Positions 8,454-18,684 of a stretch of DNA of 42,184 bases are shown piece by piece. Location: assembly GCA_028687425.1 (NCBI GenBank), contig JAQUAD010000024.1, forward strand, positions 1 to 42,184. The letters are read 5' to 3'. Under the pieces are notes generated by a model. That model had not been told where the DNA came from and made no database searches. It was given only the letters and a program-made list of their open reading frames with translations. Numbering within the stretch: position 1 is the stretch's first letter; every line of letters starts with the position of its first letter. This stretch comes from Sideroxydans sp. GTDB lineage: Bacteria > Pseudomonadota > Gammaproteobacteria > Burkholderiales > Gallionellaceae. A program made the translations under genes and the position numbers.

Positions 8454-8469
8454 GGTGCTACGCAGCACC
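8454..8469 (-). other. Short hairpin in the uvrB leader
   Basis: On the minus strand GGTGCT and AGCACC form a six-base-pair stem with a GCGT loop, eight bases before the uvrB ATG. No good Shine-Dalgarno sequence is visible in the same stretch, so the hairpin may affect uvrB translation or RNA stability. There is no T run, so it is not a classical terminator. Confidence 0.4.
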
Positions 8470-8476
8470 TGTTGTT

Positions 8477-8719
8477 TCATTTTTTCAATCTGGTCGACAA
8501 CAGGAAGCCCAGCACGGCGCCCGCTGCACCGCACAGCAGTATCTTGTTGCGCATCTCGGTCAGACCGGACACTGAACTCCATGCATTCTGAAACGCATTG
8601 CCGCCGAACGAGAGCAGGCTGTTCACACTGACATAATGGCCCGCGATCTTGCCGAAAATGCCGTAGCCGATGGCCATGCCAAACGCTGCGCATATCAGTA
8701 TGAATACGATCTTTTGCAT
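8477..8719 (-). CDS. Small two-helix membrane protein (80 aa), unknown function
   Basis: The protein has 80 residues with two hydrophobic stretches. An N-terminal one (about 4-26, Gly-rich, possibly an uncleaved signal anchor) is followed by a hydrophilic middle rich in Ser, Asn and Phe, and a second one at about 60-77 ends in a basic tail. No family is recognised. It starts nine bases after the CopD-like gene and ends 31 bases before uvrB, all on the same strand. A good AGGAGG-type ribosome-binding site stands before the ATG. The genes just before uvrB in this cluster thus encode inner-membrane proteins of unknown role. Confidence 0.75.
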   Translation of the reverse strand: MQKIVFILICAAFGMAIGYGIFGKIAGHYVSVNSLLSFGGNAFQNAWSSVSGLTEMRNKILLCGAAGAVLGFLLSTRLKK

Positions 8720-8728
8720 TATTCCTCC

Positions 8729-9187
8729 TTAGCCGAATTGAATGCCGATCTTGGCGACTGCCAGTGTCAGCAACCCCAGTGACAGATTGATGGCGATCAG
8801 CTGGCGAATTTTGGCGAGTATGGCCCCCGCCTCCTTCCAGCGCTCTTTCTCCACATGCAAGCTGAACGGTACGTAGCAGGCGAAGAACACATAGACGTAG
8901 ATCGCAACCATCGCCAGGCCGAGCAGCAACATGGTGTGGACATAATGCCCCACGTGCGCCATACCGCCGTACAGATAGATCAGATACAGACCGCTGAGCA
9001 GGATGGCACCGATAGCGAGCCACACCCAGTTGAAGAAGCGTCTGAACACATCATTCCACAGTCGTAGACGTTCCGGCGGTTGCAGCACGCTGGCCGCAGT
9101 CGGACGCAGCACCATATAGGCGAAGAACATGCCGCCTACCCAGACTACGATGCCATACAGATGCAACAGTTTCAGAAAAGTCAGCAT
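8729..9187 (-). CDS. CopD-family integral membrane protein
   Basis: The protein has 152 residues with four predicted transmembrane helices, at about 2-25, 50-72, 82-105 and 130-150. The N-terminus (LKLLHLYGIVVWVGGMFF) with its conserved His and Trp-Val-Gly-Gly motif is typical of the CopD/YhhN-like group of small bacterial membrane proteins. Further histidines lie near the membrane (HVGHYVH, about 77-83). CopD-family members are linked to copper uptake or possibly haem binding, but these short stand-alone versions are largely uncharacterised. It starts three bases after rnhB and is followed nine bases later by the 80-residue membrane protein, so it is part of the same transcript. Confidence 0.8.
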   Translation of the reverse strand: MLTFLKLLHLYGIVVWVGGMFFAYMVLRPTAASVLQPPERLRLWNDVFRRFFNWVWLAIGAILLSGLYLIYLYGGMAHVGHYVHTMLLLGLAMVAIYVYVFFACYVPFSLHVEKERWKEAGAILAKIRQLIAINLSLGLLTLAVAKIGIQFG

Positions 9188-9190
9188 GTT

Positions 9191-9781
9191 TTACTCCAGA
9201 GTAGTGGGTGCGATCGATTCACGCACCGGTTTGAACGAGCGGCGATGGATATCCAGCGCGCCGTGGGTACGCAGTGCAGCCAGATGCATGGCCGTAGGAT
9301 AACCTTTGTGAGCGTCAAAGCCATACTGCGGATAGCGCGCGTGCATCTGCAACATGATCTCGTCGCGGGCGGTCTTGGCCAGAATGGAGGCGGCGGAGAT
9401 GGCTTGCACCTTGCTGTCCCCTTTGATAATCGCCTCGCTGGGCAGCCCCGTATCCGGGCAATACAGTCCGTCGACCAGCACCTTTTGAGGACGGATGGAC
9501 AAGCCCTCCACAGCACGTTTCATGGCCAGCAGGGTTGCCTGCAGGATATTGATCTCATCGATCTCGTGCGGTTCTGCAAAGGCGACACACCAGGCCAAAG
9601 CCTGCTCGCGGATGACGGGGGCGAGACGATCGCGTTGCTTCTCGGACAGTTTCTTGGAATCGGCCAGTCCGGCGATGGGCCGCGCAGGATCGAGGATCAC
9701 GGCTGCCGCACTCACCGGCCCGGCCAGCGGCCCCCGCCCTGCTTCATCCACACCGCAGATGAGCAGATCAGCTGGCAGCAT
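9191..9781 (-). CDS. rnhB: Ribonuclease HII
   Basis: The protein has 196 residues. RNase HII removes RNA from RNA-DNA hybrids, including single ribonucleotides in DNA. The N-terminal [14 protein letters not shown] motif holds the first catalytic Asp-Glu pair. Further acidic residues lie at LVDG (about 102-105) and in the [13 protein letters not shown] region (about 125-143). The start codon overlaps the end of lpxB by 14 bp, which suggests translational coupling. The lpxB-rnhB adjacency is common in proteobacteria. Confidence 0.97.
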   Translation of the reverse strand: MLPADLLICGVDEAGRGPLAGPVSAAAVILDPARPIAGLADSKKLSEKQRDRLAPVIREQALAWCVAFAEPHEIDEINILQATLLAMKRAVEGLSIRPQKVLVDGLYCPDTGLPSEAIIKGDSKVQAISAASILAKTARDEIMLQMHARYPQYGFDAHKGYPTAMHLAALRTHGALDIHRRSFKPVRESIAPTTLE

Positions 9782-10937
9782 CGTTCACCAGATAGGGCAG
9801 AATGGCAGCTGCCGCTTTCTGTGCCGTATTCTGACGCAAGGTGTGATGCATCTCGGTGAAGGTCTGCTCCAAAGCATCGACCGCGCCTTTGTTATTCACC
9901 AGATTCAATAGTGCCTGTGCCAGGTTCTGTGGTGTCGCATCATCCTGCAATATCTCCGGCACCACGAAACGTTCCGCCAGGATATTGGGCAGCCCCACCC
10001 AGCGCTGGTACATCTTGCGCCTGTGCATCCACCAGGACAGTGCCGGCATCTTGTAGGTGATGACCATGGGACGCTTGAGCAAAGCGGCTTCCAGCGTGGC
10101 GGTACCTGATGCGACCAGCACGCCGTCGGCTGCGATCATCGCGTCATGCGCATGACCGAACAGCAGCGTCATCGGTAGATCCTGGGCATGCAGATTCCAG
10201 CGTACATGCTCGAAGATGTTGCGCGTCTCGCGTGTGGCAAGCGGCACCAGGAATTGCGCTTCGGGGCATTGCTGCCAGATGAGCTTGGCCGTCTCGATAT
10301 AGGTCTCGGCGAGTTGACGCACCTCGCTCTGGCGGCTGCCCGGCAACAAGGCGAACACCTTGGCTGTCTTGGGCAGGATGCGCATCTGCTCGCGCATCTC
10401 CTCGCGTTTGGGACGCTCGGGCATGAAGTCAGCCAGTGGATGGCCGACATAGGTAACAGGCACATCGGCTTTCTCATACAAGGGTGCTTCGAACGGGAAC
10501 AGCGCCAGTATGTGCGAAACAGCCTGCTTGATCTTGTTGATGCGTTCGCCGCGCCATGCCCAGATCGAGGGGCTGACGTAGTGCACGGTCGGGATGCCGC
10601 GGGCTTTCAAAGCCAGTTCAAGATCGAGATTGAAATCCGGAGCATCGACGCCAATGAACAGATCCGGCTTTTGCGCCAGGAAGCGTTTGCGCAGCTGATT
10701 GCGGATGCCGACGATCTCGCGGTAATGGCGCAGCACCTCGACATAACCGCGTACTGCCAGTTTTTCCAGCGGGAACAACACCTCCATGCCGACGGCCTGC
10801 ATCTTGGGACCGCCGATACCGATGAAACGCACCGACGGATAAGCTTGCTTGATCGCCTGCATCAGCATGCTGGCAAGCATGTCGCCCGACGCTTCACCCG
10901 CCACGATGGCGATGGTCTTGACTGGTTGTTCGGACAT
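9768..10937 (-). CDS. lpxB: Lipid-A-disaccharide synthase
   Basis: The protein has 389 residues. LpxB is a family-19 glycosyltransferase that condenses UDP-2,3-diacylglucosamine with lipid X at the inner membrane to make the lipid A disaccharide. The start [15 protein letters not shown] is the family signature, followed by FIGIGGPKM and IGVDAPDFN. The C-terminal half carries the sugar-nucleotide site ([10 protein letters not shown], and [17 protein letters not shown] near 290). Its ATG comes two bases after the lpxA stop, in the lpxD-fabZ-lpxA-lpxB operon order. Confidence 0.98.
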   Translation of the reverse strand: MSEQPVKTIAIVAGEASGDMLASMLMQAIKQAYPSVRFIGIGGPKMQAVGMEVLFPLEKLAVRGYVEVLRHYREIVGIRNQLRKRFLAQKPDLFIGVDAPDFNLDLELALKARGIPTVHYVSPSIWAWRGERINKIKQAVSHILALFPFEAPLYEKADVPVTYVGHPLADFMPERPKREEMREQMRILPKTAKVFALLPGSRQSEVRQLAETYIETAKLIWQQCPEAQFLVPLATRETRNIFEHVRWNLHAQDLPMTLLFGHAHDAMIAADGVLVASGTATLEAALLKRPMVITYKMPALSWWMHRRKMYQRWVGLPNILAERFVVPEILQDDATPQNLAQALLNLVNNKGAVDALEQTFTEMHHTLRQNTAQKAAAAILPYLVNDAAS

Positions 10938-10939
10938 GA

Positions 10940-11719
10940 TTAACGGACGATGCCGCGCTCGGTACGTCCCAGGAACTCGACCATCGCCTGTAGTTCGGGA
11001 TGCTCCGCCGCTTGCGTAGCGATCGCAGCCTTGGCCTCTTCCAGTGTGTGGCCGGATTTGTACAGGGTCTTGTAGGCACGCTTGATCGCCATCACCGCCG
11101 CGCTGGAGAAGCCGCGACGTTTCAGGCCTTCCGAATTGGTGCCGTGCGGCGCGGCCGGATTGCCGGAGACTGTGACATAGGTCGGGATATCCTGGAACAG
11201 GATGCTGCCCATGCCGGTGATGACATGCGCACCGATCTGCACGAACTGGTGCACTACGGTGAAGCCGCCGAGGATGGCATAGTCGTCCACGATCACATGA
11301 CCGGCCAGTTGCGCGTTGTTGGCGAAGATGGTGTTGTTGCCGACCTGGCAGTCATGCGCCAGATGCACGTAGGCCATGATCCAGTTGTTGTTGCCGACGC
11401 GCGTCACGCCCTTGTCCTGAGCAGTACCCAGGTTGAAGGTACAGAATTCGCGGATCATGTTGTTGTCGCCGATCTCCAGTCGGGTCGGCTCGTTCGCGTA
11501 CTTCTTGTCCTGCGGGATTTCACCCAAGGAAGAGAACTGGAAGATGCGGTTGTTCTTGCCGATGGTGGTGTGGCCATTGATCACCACATGCGGTCCGACC
11601 GTGGTACCGGCACCGATCTCTACATGCTCGCCGATGATGGTGTACGGCCCGACGCTGACATCGTCTGCCAGCTTCGCGTTCGGGTGGATGATCGCGGTCG
11701 GATGGCGCAATTCGCTCAT
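10940..11719 (-). CDS. lpxA: UDP-N-acetylglucosamine acyltransferase
   Basis: The protein has 259 residues. LpxA transfers a 3-hydroxyacyl chain from ACP to UDP-GlcNAc, the first step of lipid A synthesis. Left-handed beta-helix hexapeptide repeats run from about residue 5 to 190 ([20 protein letters not shown] and following). The catalytic His lies in [10 protein letters not shown] (about 125). An alpha-helical C-terminal domain includes the RRGFS region. The start overlaps the fabZ stop by four bases (ATGA), indicating coupled translation. Confidence 0.98.
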   Translation of the reverse strand: MSELRHPTAIIHPNAKLADDVSVGPYTIIGEHVEIGAGTTVGPHVVINGHTTIGKNNRIFQFSSLGEIPQDKKYANEPTRLEIGDNNMIREFCTFNLGTAQDKGVTRVGNNNWIMAYVHLAHDCQVGNNTIFANNAQLAGHVIVDDYAILGGFTVVHQFVQIGAHVITGMGSILFQDIPTYVTVSGNPAAPHGTNSEGLKRRGFSSAAVMAIKRAYKTLYKSGHTLEEAKAAIATQAAEHPELQAMVEFLGRTERGIVR

Positions 11720-12165
11720 TCTTTGTCCCGGATGGTACAGATCAGTTGTGCTTCAGCCGCGACTTCGCCGTCCACTTTGGCGACACCGCTGAACTTCCAG
11801 ATACCACGGCGGTTCTGGGTGATGGACACCTCGAATACCAGCTGGTCGCCGGGGCTGACCGGACGCTTGAAACGAGCGCCGTCGATGCCGACGAAGTAAT
11901 ACACCGAATCGTCGCTGGGTTTCGTGCCCATGGTCTTGAAAGACAACAAGGCTGCAGCCTGTGCCATCGCTTCGATGATCAGCACGCCGGGCATCACCGG
12001 GTGATGCGGGTAGTGGCCGGGGAAGAACGGCTCGTTGATGGTGACGTTCTTCAGCGCGGTGATCTTTTCGTTCGGCACCACATCCAGCACGCGATCGATC
12101 AGCAGGAACGGATAACGGTGCGGTAGGTGTTCCAACACCTCATGGATGTCCATCGTACTACTCAT
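11716..12165 (-). CDS. fabZ: 3-hydroxyacyl-ACP dehydratase FabZ
   Basis: The protein has 149 residues from an ATG at 12165, which has AAGGGAG six bases upstream. A longer frame back to 12189 lacks this support. FabZ is a hot-dog-fold enzyme that dehydrates 3-hydroxyacyl-ACP in fatty acid elongation and competes with LpxA and LpxD for the same substrate pool. The active site is seen in [12 protein letters not shown], in [21 protein letters not shown] (catalytic His) and in the following Glu of that segment. It overlaps lpxD by 8 bp and lpxA by 4 bp. Confidence 0.97.
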   Translation of the reverse strand: MSSTMDIHEVLEHLPHRYPFLLIDRVLDVVPNEKITALKNVTINEPFFPGHYPHHPVMPGVLIIEAMAQAAALLSFKTMGTKPSDDSVYYFVGIDGARFKRPVSPGDQLVFEVSITQNRRGIWKFSGVAKVDGEVAAEAQLICTIRDKE

Positions 12166-13204
12166 GCTTGTCTCCCTTGATTGATTCAATTTCTTTTTCC
12201 AATGCTTTCACCCGTTTCGCAAGATCGCCCAGATGGCGCAGATGCACTGCATTATTGCGCCACTCGTCGTTCTTGCTGAACGGATAGATGCCTGCATAGC
12301 TACCTGCTTCGGTGATGGATTTGCCGATTAGCGTGAACGAAGCAATCTCGACGTTGTCTGCAATCTGCAAATGGCCGAGGATGCCGGCACTGCCGCCGAT
12401 GCGGCAATATTTCCCGATGTTGGCACTGCCCGCGATGCCGACACAGCCCGCGATGGCTGTATGCGCACCGATGCGCACGTTGTGCGCCACCTGGATCTGA
12501 TTGTCCAGTTTGACCCCCTCTTCGATCACGGTATCGTCCAGCGCACCACGGTCTATGGTGGTGTTGGCGCCGATCTCGACATGGTCGCCGATAATGACGC
12601 GGCCGATCTGCGGGATCTTAAGCCAGCGACCTTCGTCCATGGCGATACCGAACCCGTCCGCACCGATCACTGCACCGGAGTGCACGATGACGTGATCGCC
12701 CAGTGTGCAACCGTGATAGACGCTGACGTTGGGATACAAACGCGTCTGCTCGCCCAATGTCGCATGCTCGCCGATCTGGCAGCCGGCCATCACTACCGTG
12801 CGCGCGCCGATGCGTGCCCCCTCTCCCACCCAGACATTGGCGCCGATATGTGCATCCGGCGACACATGTGCGCCGGGATCGATCACCGCAGTGGGATGTA
12901 CACCGGGCGCGTATTCGCGCAACGGGTTCAGAAAAGCCGATAGCTTGGCAAAATAGGAATAGGGGTTGGCGGCGATGATGCGCGGACGCTGGGTCAACTC
13001 GGCGTCCGCCTCGCCCAGGATCACAGCGGAAGCATGACTATCTTCAAGTTGCTTGCGGTATTTGGCATTGGCCAGAAAGGCGATATGTCCCTGCCCGGCC
13101 TTTTCCAGTGTGGCGATCTGCGACACTTCTGTTGTTTCATCGCCAAGCACCTGCCCGCCAAAACGGGCAACGATGTCGGCCAGACTGTAGCTTGTACGCT
13201 CCAT
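12158..13204 (-). CDS. lpxD: UDP-3-O-acylglucosamine N-acyltransferase
   Basis: The protein has 348 residues. LpxD adds the second, N-linked 3-hydroxyacyl chain in lipid A synthesis. An N-terminal uridine-binding domain (about 1-100) is followed by many hexapeptide repeats of a left-handed beta-helix (about 105-300). The catalytic-type His is in QVAHNVRIG (about 240). The C-terminus is a Lys/Glu-rich helix ([12 protein letters not shown]) that can trimerise. It follows skp by 21 bp and overlaps fabZ. Confidence 0.98.
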   Translation of the reverse strand: MERTSYSLADIVARFGGQVLGDETTEVSQIATLEKAGQGHIAFLANAKYRKQLEDSHASAVILGEADAELTQRPRIIAANPYSYFAKLSAFLNPLREYAPGVHPTAVIDPGAHVSPDAHIGANVWVGEGARIGARTVVMAGCQIGEHATLGEQTRLYPNVSVYHGCTLGDHVIVHSGAVIGADGFGIAMDEGRWLKIPQIGRVIIGDHVEIGANTTIDRGALDDTVIEEGVKLDNQIQVAHNVRIGAHTAIAGCVGIAGSANIGKYCRIGGSAGILGHLQIADNVEIASFTLIGKSITEAGSYAGIYPFSKNDEWRNNAVHLRHLGDLAKRVKALEKEIESIKGDKHE

Positions 13205-13225
13205 TTGCTTGTGCTCGCTGAAGAA

Positions 13226-13741
13226 TCACTTGCCCGATTCGGACAGTGGTTCGCCTTCCAGATATTTGAGGACCTTGTCCGTGATGTCCACCCGGGGATT
13301 GCGATAGACGGCTTCCTGCAGGATGACGTCATATTGCTCGCCTTCCGCAATGGCGCGGATCGCCTTGTCTGCCTTGGCCAGTATCTGCGCCAATTCTTCG
13401 TTCTGACGCAGACTCAGATCTTCGCGAAACTCGCGCTGGCGTGTTTGCAATTGCAGATTGAGATTGGCGATCTCGCGTTCCTTGATACGGCGTGATGAAT
13501 CCGACATCTTGCTACGGTTCTTGTCCAGATCCTCTTGCGCGTCCTTGATTTCGCCGGCCAGCTTCTTGATCTCCTGGTCGCGTACCGCGAACTCCTTGTC
13601 GATCTTCTTCTGCGCGGCAAGCGCCTGCGCCGATTCACGCAGGATGCGTTCGGTATCGACGATCCCGATACGGAAATCGCCCGCTTGAACATTGGAAGCC
13701 AGGATCGTCCCGAAAATGACTGCGTAGAATATGTTCTTCAT
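13226..13741 (-). CDS. skp: Periplasmic chaperone OmpH/Skp
   Basis: The protein has 171 residues with an N-terminal signal peptide ending near the ASNVQAG site (about residue 20). The mature part starts with the family motif FRIGIVDTERIL and continues with long Lys/Glu/Asp/Arg-rich helices (about 45-130) that form the tentacles of the Skp trimer. Skp holds unfolded outer-membrane proteins on their way to BAM. An AAAAGGAG ribosome-binding site precedes the ATG. It sits between bamA and lpxD, the standard order. Confidence 0.95.
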   Translation of the reverse strand: MKNIFYAVIFGTILASNVQAGDFRIGIVDTERILRESAQALAAQKKIDKEFAVRDQEIKKLAGEIKDAQEDLDKNRSKMSDSSRRIKEREIANLNLQLQTRQREFREDLSLRQNEELAQILAKADKAIRAIAEGEQYDVILQEAVYRNPRVDITDKVLKYLEGEPLSESGK

Positions 13742-13783
13742 GATTGCTCCTTTTCGGACAAAGGTCCGCGAAGTTTTCGTTCC

Positions 13784-16066
13784 CTAGAACATGCCACCCA
13801 TGGTGAACTGGAAGAACTGCAATTTGTCCTGCGGCTGCGAGTTCAAGGCTTTTGCCCAACTGATCTGTATCGGGCCGGCAGGCGAAAACCAGGTCAGTCC
13901 CAAACCGCCAGCATAACGCATTCCCTCGGAGGCCACCTGTTGCGTCGCATCGCCGTATACCGCACCGCCATCGATGAACAGGCTCATGCGCAGCGACTGG
14001 CTCTTCTCCATGCCCGGCATGGGAAACAATAGCTCTGCGTTGCCCACCACACGCCGATTGCCCCCCAGCGAATATCCGCTGGCATCGCGCGGCCCCAGGG
14101 AATTGTAATCGTAACCGCGCACTGAACCGGAGCCGCCCGCATACAGGCTCTTGAAGAAAGGCAGCGTCATACCGCTGTAACCATCGGCCAGGCCCAGATC
14201 GCCGTTCAGATGCAGGGTCAGATTCTCGCTCAGCGGCTGGAACCACTGCTGGCTATAGGTCAGCTTGTAATAGCGCTGCCCTGAGACCGGTAGGGAGGCT
14301 TCGATATTGGCACGCTGCGTTGCGCCTTCCTTGGGGAAGATCGCACTATCCCGGGAATCCCTCGACCAGCCGATGGTGCCCAGTACGTTCCGGTTGGTCT
14401 TGCCGAAGGTATTGATGTAATCGATGAATCGTTGCGGACTGTTGGCGGTCAGGCCGATCGAGGTGCTCTCCAGCGCCAGGCCGTAATGGAACATCTCCTC
14501 GTCGCTGATCGGCACGCCGTAGCGGATGCCTGCACCATAGGTCTCGGAGGTGTACTGGCTGATGGTGGTCGAAGTCACGTCGGAACGGCGCTTGTAGATG
14601 TCGAAGCCGCGGCTGACGCCGTCGTCCGTGTAATACGGGTTGGTGTAAGACACGGAGTAGACCTGGTTCACCCTGCTGGTGTTGATCTGTGTGGAAAGGT
14701 AATTGCCGGTACCGAACAGGTTGCTCTGCGTGACACCGCCCATGAACGTCAAGCCCTCGCCATTGCTGAAACCCATGCCGATGTTGAAGTTGCCGGTCGA
14801 TTTCTCCGCCACGGTCAGATCCAGATCGAGCTGGTCCGTACTACCGGGCACCTGGTGCGTCTCCACGTTCACACTATCGAAGAAGCCCAGACGGTCGATG
14901 CGTTGCTTGGATTTCTTGATCTTTGAGGTCGCGAACCAGCCGCCTTCCATCTGGCGGAACTCACGCCGCACGACTTCATCCTTGGTCTTGTCGTTGCCCG
15001 AGACGTTGATATTGCGCACATAGGCACGTTGCATGGGATCCACCACGAAGGTGAAGGCGGCCTGTTTTTTTTCTTTATCGATATCCGGCACGATGTTCAC
15101 GTTGGCAAAGGCGTAGCCCTCCTCGCCCAGATTTTCGCGGATCTTTTCCGAAGCGGCGGTCAACGCTTCGCGCGAGAACACCTGTCCCGGTTGGACGTCG
15201 ACCATGGCACGCAAGGCCTCGTTGCTGAAAACGTTTTTGGCGCCCGCTACCTTGATATCCGAGATCGTGTACTGCTCGCCCTCGGTCAGATTGAGCGTGA
15301 TGTAGATATCCTTCTTGTCGGCAGAGATCGTCACATTGGTCGAATCGACGGAGAAGTCCATATACCCCGAATTCAGGTACAGGCTGCGGATGGTCTCGAT
15401 GTCAGCCGATAGTTTGGGCTTGGAATACTGATCGTTGCTGCTGAGCCAGGTGAACCAACCCGGCGTGGTCAGCTTCATCTCGCCCAGCAGGTCGTCATCG
15501 CTGAAATGCTTGTTGCCGATGATATTGATCTGGCGGATCTTGGAAGGTTTGCCTTCGACCACGATCATGCTCACCGCGACCCGGTTCCGCTCCAGCTCGG
15601 TCACCTTGGTCTTCACCAGCACCGCATACTTGCCGCGCGCAATATACTGACGTTTCAGCTCGTTCTCGGATTTCTCAAGTGCGGACTTGTCGAAGATACG
15701 GCCTTCTGCCAGACCGACCAGTTTCAGATTATCCAGCAACTGCGGCTTGGGGAAATCCTTGACGCCATCCAGTTCCACGCTGGCGATGGTCGGACGCTCT
15801 TGCACCCGTACCACCAGCACATTCTGCTCTGCCAGCAGTTGCACATCCTTGAAGAAGCCGGTAGCGAACAAGGCATGCAGGGCGGCAGTGGAACGTTCGT
15901 CGTCCAGCGTATCGCCGACCTTGACCGGCAGATAACTGAACACGGTCCCTGCTTCGGTGCGCTGAATCCCCTCGATGCGAATATCTTTCACTACGAAAGG
16001 CTGCCCTGCCCAGGCGGACGCACCGTATACAAGCGCGATCACGCCAGCTAGTTTTCTAAAATCCAT
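13784..16066 (-). CDS. bamA: Outer membrane protein assembly factor BamA
   Basis: The protein has 760 residues. BamA is the Omp85 core of the BAM complex, which inserts beta-barrel proteins into the outer membrane. A signal peptide (about 1-20, ending ASAWA) is followed by five POTRA domains (about 22-345; the first starts FVVKDIRIEGIQR) and a 16-strand barrel. The barrel carries the conserved GSVRGYDYNSLGPR segment of loop 6 (VRGF-like motif). The last residue is Phe (GGMF), the usual C-terminal outer-membrane signal. It is six bases downstream of rseP and 42 bases upstream of skp. Confidence 0.98.
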   Translation of the reverse strand: MDFRKLAGVIALVYGASAWAGQPFVVKDIRIEGIQRTEAGTVFSYLPVKVGDTLDDERSTAALHALFATGFFKDVQLLAEQNVLVVRVQERPTIASVELDGVKDFPKPQLLDNLKLVGLAEGRIFDKSALEKSENELKRQYIARGKYAVLVKTKVTELERNRVAVSMIVVEGKPSKIRQINIIGNKHFSDDDLLGEMKLTTPGWFTWLSSNDQYSKPKLSADIETIRSLYLNSGYMDFSVDSTNVTISADKKDIYITLNLTEGEQYTISDIKVAGAKNVFSNEALRAMVDVQPGQVFSREALTAASEKIRENLGEEGYAFANVNIVPDIDKEKKQAAFTFVVDPMQRAYVRNINVSGNDKTKDEVVRREFRQMEGGWFATSKIKKSKQRIDRLGFFDSVNVETHQVPGSTDQLDLDLTVAEKSTGNFNIGMGFSNGEGLTFMGGVTQSNLFGTGNYLSTQINTSRVNQVYSVSYTNPYYTDDGVSRGFDIYKRRSDVTSTTISQYTSETYGAGIRYGVPISDEEMFHYGLALESTSIGLTANSPQRFIDYINTFGKTNRNVLGTIGWSRDSRDSAIFPKEGATQRANIEASLPVSGQRYYKLTYSQQWFQPLSENLTLHLNGDLGLADGYSGMTLPFFKSLYAGGSGSVRGYDYNSLGPRDASGYSLGGNRRVVGNAELLFPMPGMEKSQSLRMSLFIDGGAVYGDATQQVASEGMRYAGGLGLTWFSPAGPIQISWAKALNSQPQDKLQFFQFTMGGMF

Positions 16067-16072
16067 TGTTTA

Positions 16073-17428
16073 TCAACCCAAAATCAGGCGGCTCACGTCG
16101 TTGTACAACGCAAAAGCCATCATGGTCACCAGGAGCGCGATTCCGACTTTCTGCCCTGCTTCCCACAGATCGTCAGAGACCGGACTGCCCTTGAAAAATT
16201 CGACCGAATAATACAGCAAATGACCGCCATCCAATAACGGGATCGGCAGCAGATTCAAGATTCCCAGACTGATGCTGATCAGCGCCAGAAAACCCACATA
16301 GGCGCCCACACCCATCTGCGCAGACTGGCCCGCATAGTCGGCGATGGTGATAGGACCGGACAGATTCTTCAGCGACACCTCGCCCAGCACCATCTTCCCC
16401 ATCATTTTCAAACTGACGACCGCTGTTTCCCAGGTCTTGCTCACGCCTTCGGACAGCGCCTGCAGCGGCGGGTAACGCACATCGGTCAGCAGCGCCTCGA
16501 AAGCCTTGCGGTCTATCTGTGCGCCCGCACCGATGCGGCCGATACGCTCGCCCTTATCCATCACGGCAGCCGGCGTAACAACCAATACACGCCTTGCCCC
16601 GTCACGCTCGATCTCGACCTGCAGCGTCTGCTCAGGATGCGCGCGTATCACCTTGACCCAGTCGTCCCATAAGGCGATACGTTCGCCATTTACTGACAGT
16701 ACGCGGTCGCCCGTTTTCATGCCCGCTTGTGCGGCAGCGCCGTCGTCAGTCAATTGTCCGATGATGGGAAATACCGGCGGCTGGTAAGGCAATAAACCCA
16801 ACTTGTGCATGAAGTCGCCATCCAGATCGGCCGCGCTCAGACCCGACATATCCAGTTCGCGCACCACGACATCACCTGCCTTGTTGCGCATTTCCAGAGC
16901 GGCAGAACGTTGCTGCAGGATGAGTTCAAGCAGGCTCCAGCGCACTTCCTGCCAGCTCTGCGCAGCTTGCCCGTTGATGCTGACAATGGTGCTCTCCGCT
17001 TGCAAGGCCGCAACTGCTGCCGGGGTACCCGGTGCGACCTCGCCCAGCACCGGCTTGATCCCCGGCACGCCGTACATGAATAGCGCCCAGTACAGCACCA
17101 CGGCCAGCAGCAGATTGGCCAACGGACCGGCCGCCACGATGGCCATGCGTTGCAGCACCGGCTTGCGATTGAAAGCACGGCGCAATTCGTTCGGCGCAAC
17201 CTCGCCCTCACGTTCATCCAGCATCTTCACGTAACCGCCCAGCGGGATGGCCGACAGCGCCCATTCCGTCTCGCCATTGCCGAAGCGGCGTGCATACAGC
17301 ACCTTGCCGAAACCCACCGAGAAGCGTTGCACCTTCACATCGCACCAGCGCGCGACCAGATAGTGTCCGAACTCGTGGAACACCACCAGCACGACGATAG
17401 CTACGACAAAGGCCAGCAATGTGATCAT
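16073..17428 (-). CDS. rseP: Site-2 intramembrane zinc protease RseP
   Basis: The protein has 451 residues. RseP cleaves anti-sigma factors such as RseA inside the membrane and removes leftover signal peptides. The zinc-binding HEFGH motif lies in the first helix (18-22). Two PDZ domains follow (about 115-195 and 200-290). The second catalytic motif is in LLPIPLLDGGHLLYY (Asp-Gly-Gly-His) near the C-terminus. The start has no obvious Shine-Dalgarno sequence. It follows dxr after 74 bp that hold a small inverted repeat. Confidence 0.97.
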   Translation of the reverse strand: MITLLAFVVAIVVLVVFHEFGHYLVARWCDVKVQRFSVGFGKVLYARRFGNGETEWALSAIPLGGYVKMLDEREGEVAPNELRRAFNRKPVLQRMAIVAAGPLANLLLAVVLYWALFMYGVPGIKPVLGEVAPGTPAAVAALQAESTIVSINGQAAQSWQEVRWSLLELILQQRSAALEMRNKAGDVVVRELDMSGLSAADLDGDFMHKLGLLPYQPPVFPIIGQLTDDGAAAQAGMKTGDRVLSVNGERIALWDDWVKVIRAHPEQTLQVEIERDGARRVLVVTPAAVMDKGERIGRIGAGAQIDRKAFEALLTDVRYPPLQALSEGVSKTWETAVVSLKMMGKMVLGEVSLKNLSGPITIADYAGQSAQMGVGAYVGFLALISISLGILNLLPIPLLDGGHLLYYSVEFFKGSPVSDDLWEAGQKVGIALLVTMMAFALYNDVSRLILG

Positions 17429-17469
17429 GGTTATATGGATTCAGTCAGAAGATATGCACGATGACCGCA

Positions 17470-17494
17470 TCGGCACACATAGGTTCAGTGCCGA
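17470..17494. other. Intergenic inverted repeat between dxr and rseP
   Basis: TCGGCAC (17470-17476) and GTGCCGA (17488-17494) are perfect 7-bp inverted copies with an 11-nt loop, eight bases after the dxr stop. No T run follows on the minus strand, so it is a pause, processing or stability hairpin rather than a terminator, and it fits with rseP having no clear ribosome-binding site. Confidence 0.4.
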
Positions 17495-17502
17495 CCCGAA
17501 CC

Positions 17503-18684
17503 TCACTTTGCGTTTTGCTCCACCCACAGGCGTGCAGATGCACGGGCTGCCGCGTCGGCTGCGAGCACATCCTGCAGCTGATGCACTTCGCTGCGCGGCA
17601 CGGCTGCCATCACGGATTCGATCAGGCGCGGGATATCGAGGAAGGCGATACGCTGATTCAGGAAAGCATCCACCGCTACTTCGTTCGCGGCATTGAGCAG
17701 CGCCGGCACGGTACCGCCGGTGCGCAAGGCTTGATAGGCCAATGCCAGACAAGGAAAACGCACCAGATCAGGCGCAACGAAATCGAATTTGGCGATGGCG
17801 AACAAATCGAGTGGCGCCACCCCGGAAACGATCCGCTCCGGCCAGGCCAAGGCGTAGGCAATGGGCGTGCGCATATCGGGATTGCCCAACTGCGCCAGTA
17901 CCGAGCCGTCCACGTACTGCACCATGGAGTGGATCACGCTTTGCGGATGCACTACCACCTGGATATCGTCGGCAGCGGCATTGAACAGCCAGTGTGCCTC
18001 GATCACTTCCAGCCCCTTGTTCATCATGCTGGCAGAATCGACCGAAATCTTGCGTCCCATGCTCCAGTTGGGATGAGCACATGCCTGGTCCGGCGTCACG
18101 TTCTGCAATTCGGACAAGGGCGTGTTGCGGAACGGGCCACCGGAGGCGGTGAGCAATATCTTGCTGACGCCGCTGTGCTGCATGTTCCCCGCATAATCGT
18201 GCGGCAACGACTGGAAGATGGCGTTGTGCTCGCTGTCGATAGGCAGCAGCACAGCACCGCTGCGACGCACCGCCTCCATGAACAGGTGACCGGCTAGTAC
18301 CAGCGTCTCCTTGTTCGCCAGCAGTACTTTCTTGCCCGCCTCTGCCGCGGCCAGTGTAGGACGCATACCCGCTGCGCCGACGATGGCGGCCATCACCGCA
18401 TCCACTTCCGGCAAAGTGGCGACCCGCACCAACGCATCATTGCCGCATAGCACTTCGACATCCAGCCTTGTTGCAGCGATACGTGCGCGCAGGCGCTCGG
18501 CAGCAGCCTCGTCCAGAAGCACAGCGAAGTGCGGACGGAATTGGCGGCATTGCTCGAACAGCAATTCATCCTGCTGATTCGCGGTCAGTGCGATGATGCG
18601 GTAGCGATCCGGATGGCGTGCGACAACGTCCAGTGTGCTTTTGCCTATGCTCCCCGTGGAGCCGAGTACGGTGATCTTCTGCAC
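17503..18684 (-). CDS. dxr: 1-deoxy-D-xylulose 5-phosphate reductoisomerase
   Basis: The protein has 393 residues from a GTG start that overlaps the last base of the cdsA stop. Dxr converts DXP to MEP with NADPH, the committed step of the non-mevalonate isoprenoid pathway. The NADPH-binding [13 protein letters not shown] motif is at 8-20. The catalytic region includes [24 protein letters not shown] and ATLPEV-type segments, and [20 protein letters not shown] holds metal-binding residues. Next to uppS and cdsA it supplies precursors for the undecaprenyl carrier. Confidence 0.98.
   Translation of the reverse strand: MQKITVLGSTGSIGKSTLDVVARHPDRYRIIALTANQQDELLFEQCRQFRPHFAVLLDEAAAERLRARIAATRLDVEVLCGNDALVRVATLPEVDAVMAAIVGAAGMRPTLAAAEAGKKVLLANKETLVLAGHLFMEAVRRSGAVLLPIDSEHNAIFQSLPHDYAGNMQHSGVSKILLTASGGPFRNTPLSELQNVTPDQACAHPNWSMGRKISVDSASMMNKGLEVIEAHWLFNAAADDIQVVVHPQSVIHSMVQYVDGSVLAQLGNPDMRTPIAYALAWPERIVSGVAPLDLFAIAKFDFVAPDLVRFPCLALAYQALRTGGTVPALLNAANEVAVDAFLNQRIAFLDIPRLIESVMAAVPRSEVHQLQDVLAADAAARASARLWVEQNAK

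Noticed and set aside
7000-8631. Long plus-strand open frame opposite uvrB (543 codons)
   Set aside because: It is the antisense shadow of uvrB: His/Gln/Val-rich composition, no ribosome-binding site, no recognisable domain.
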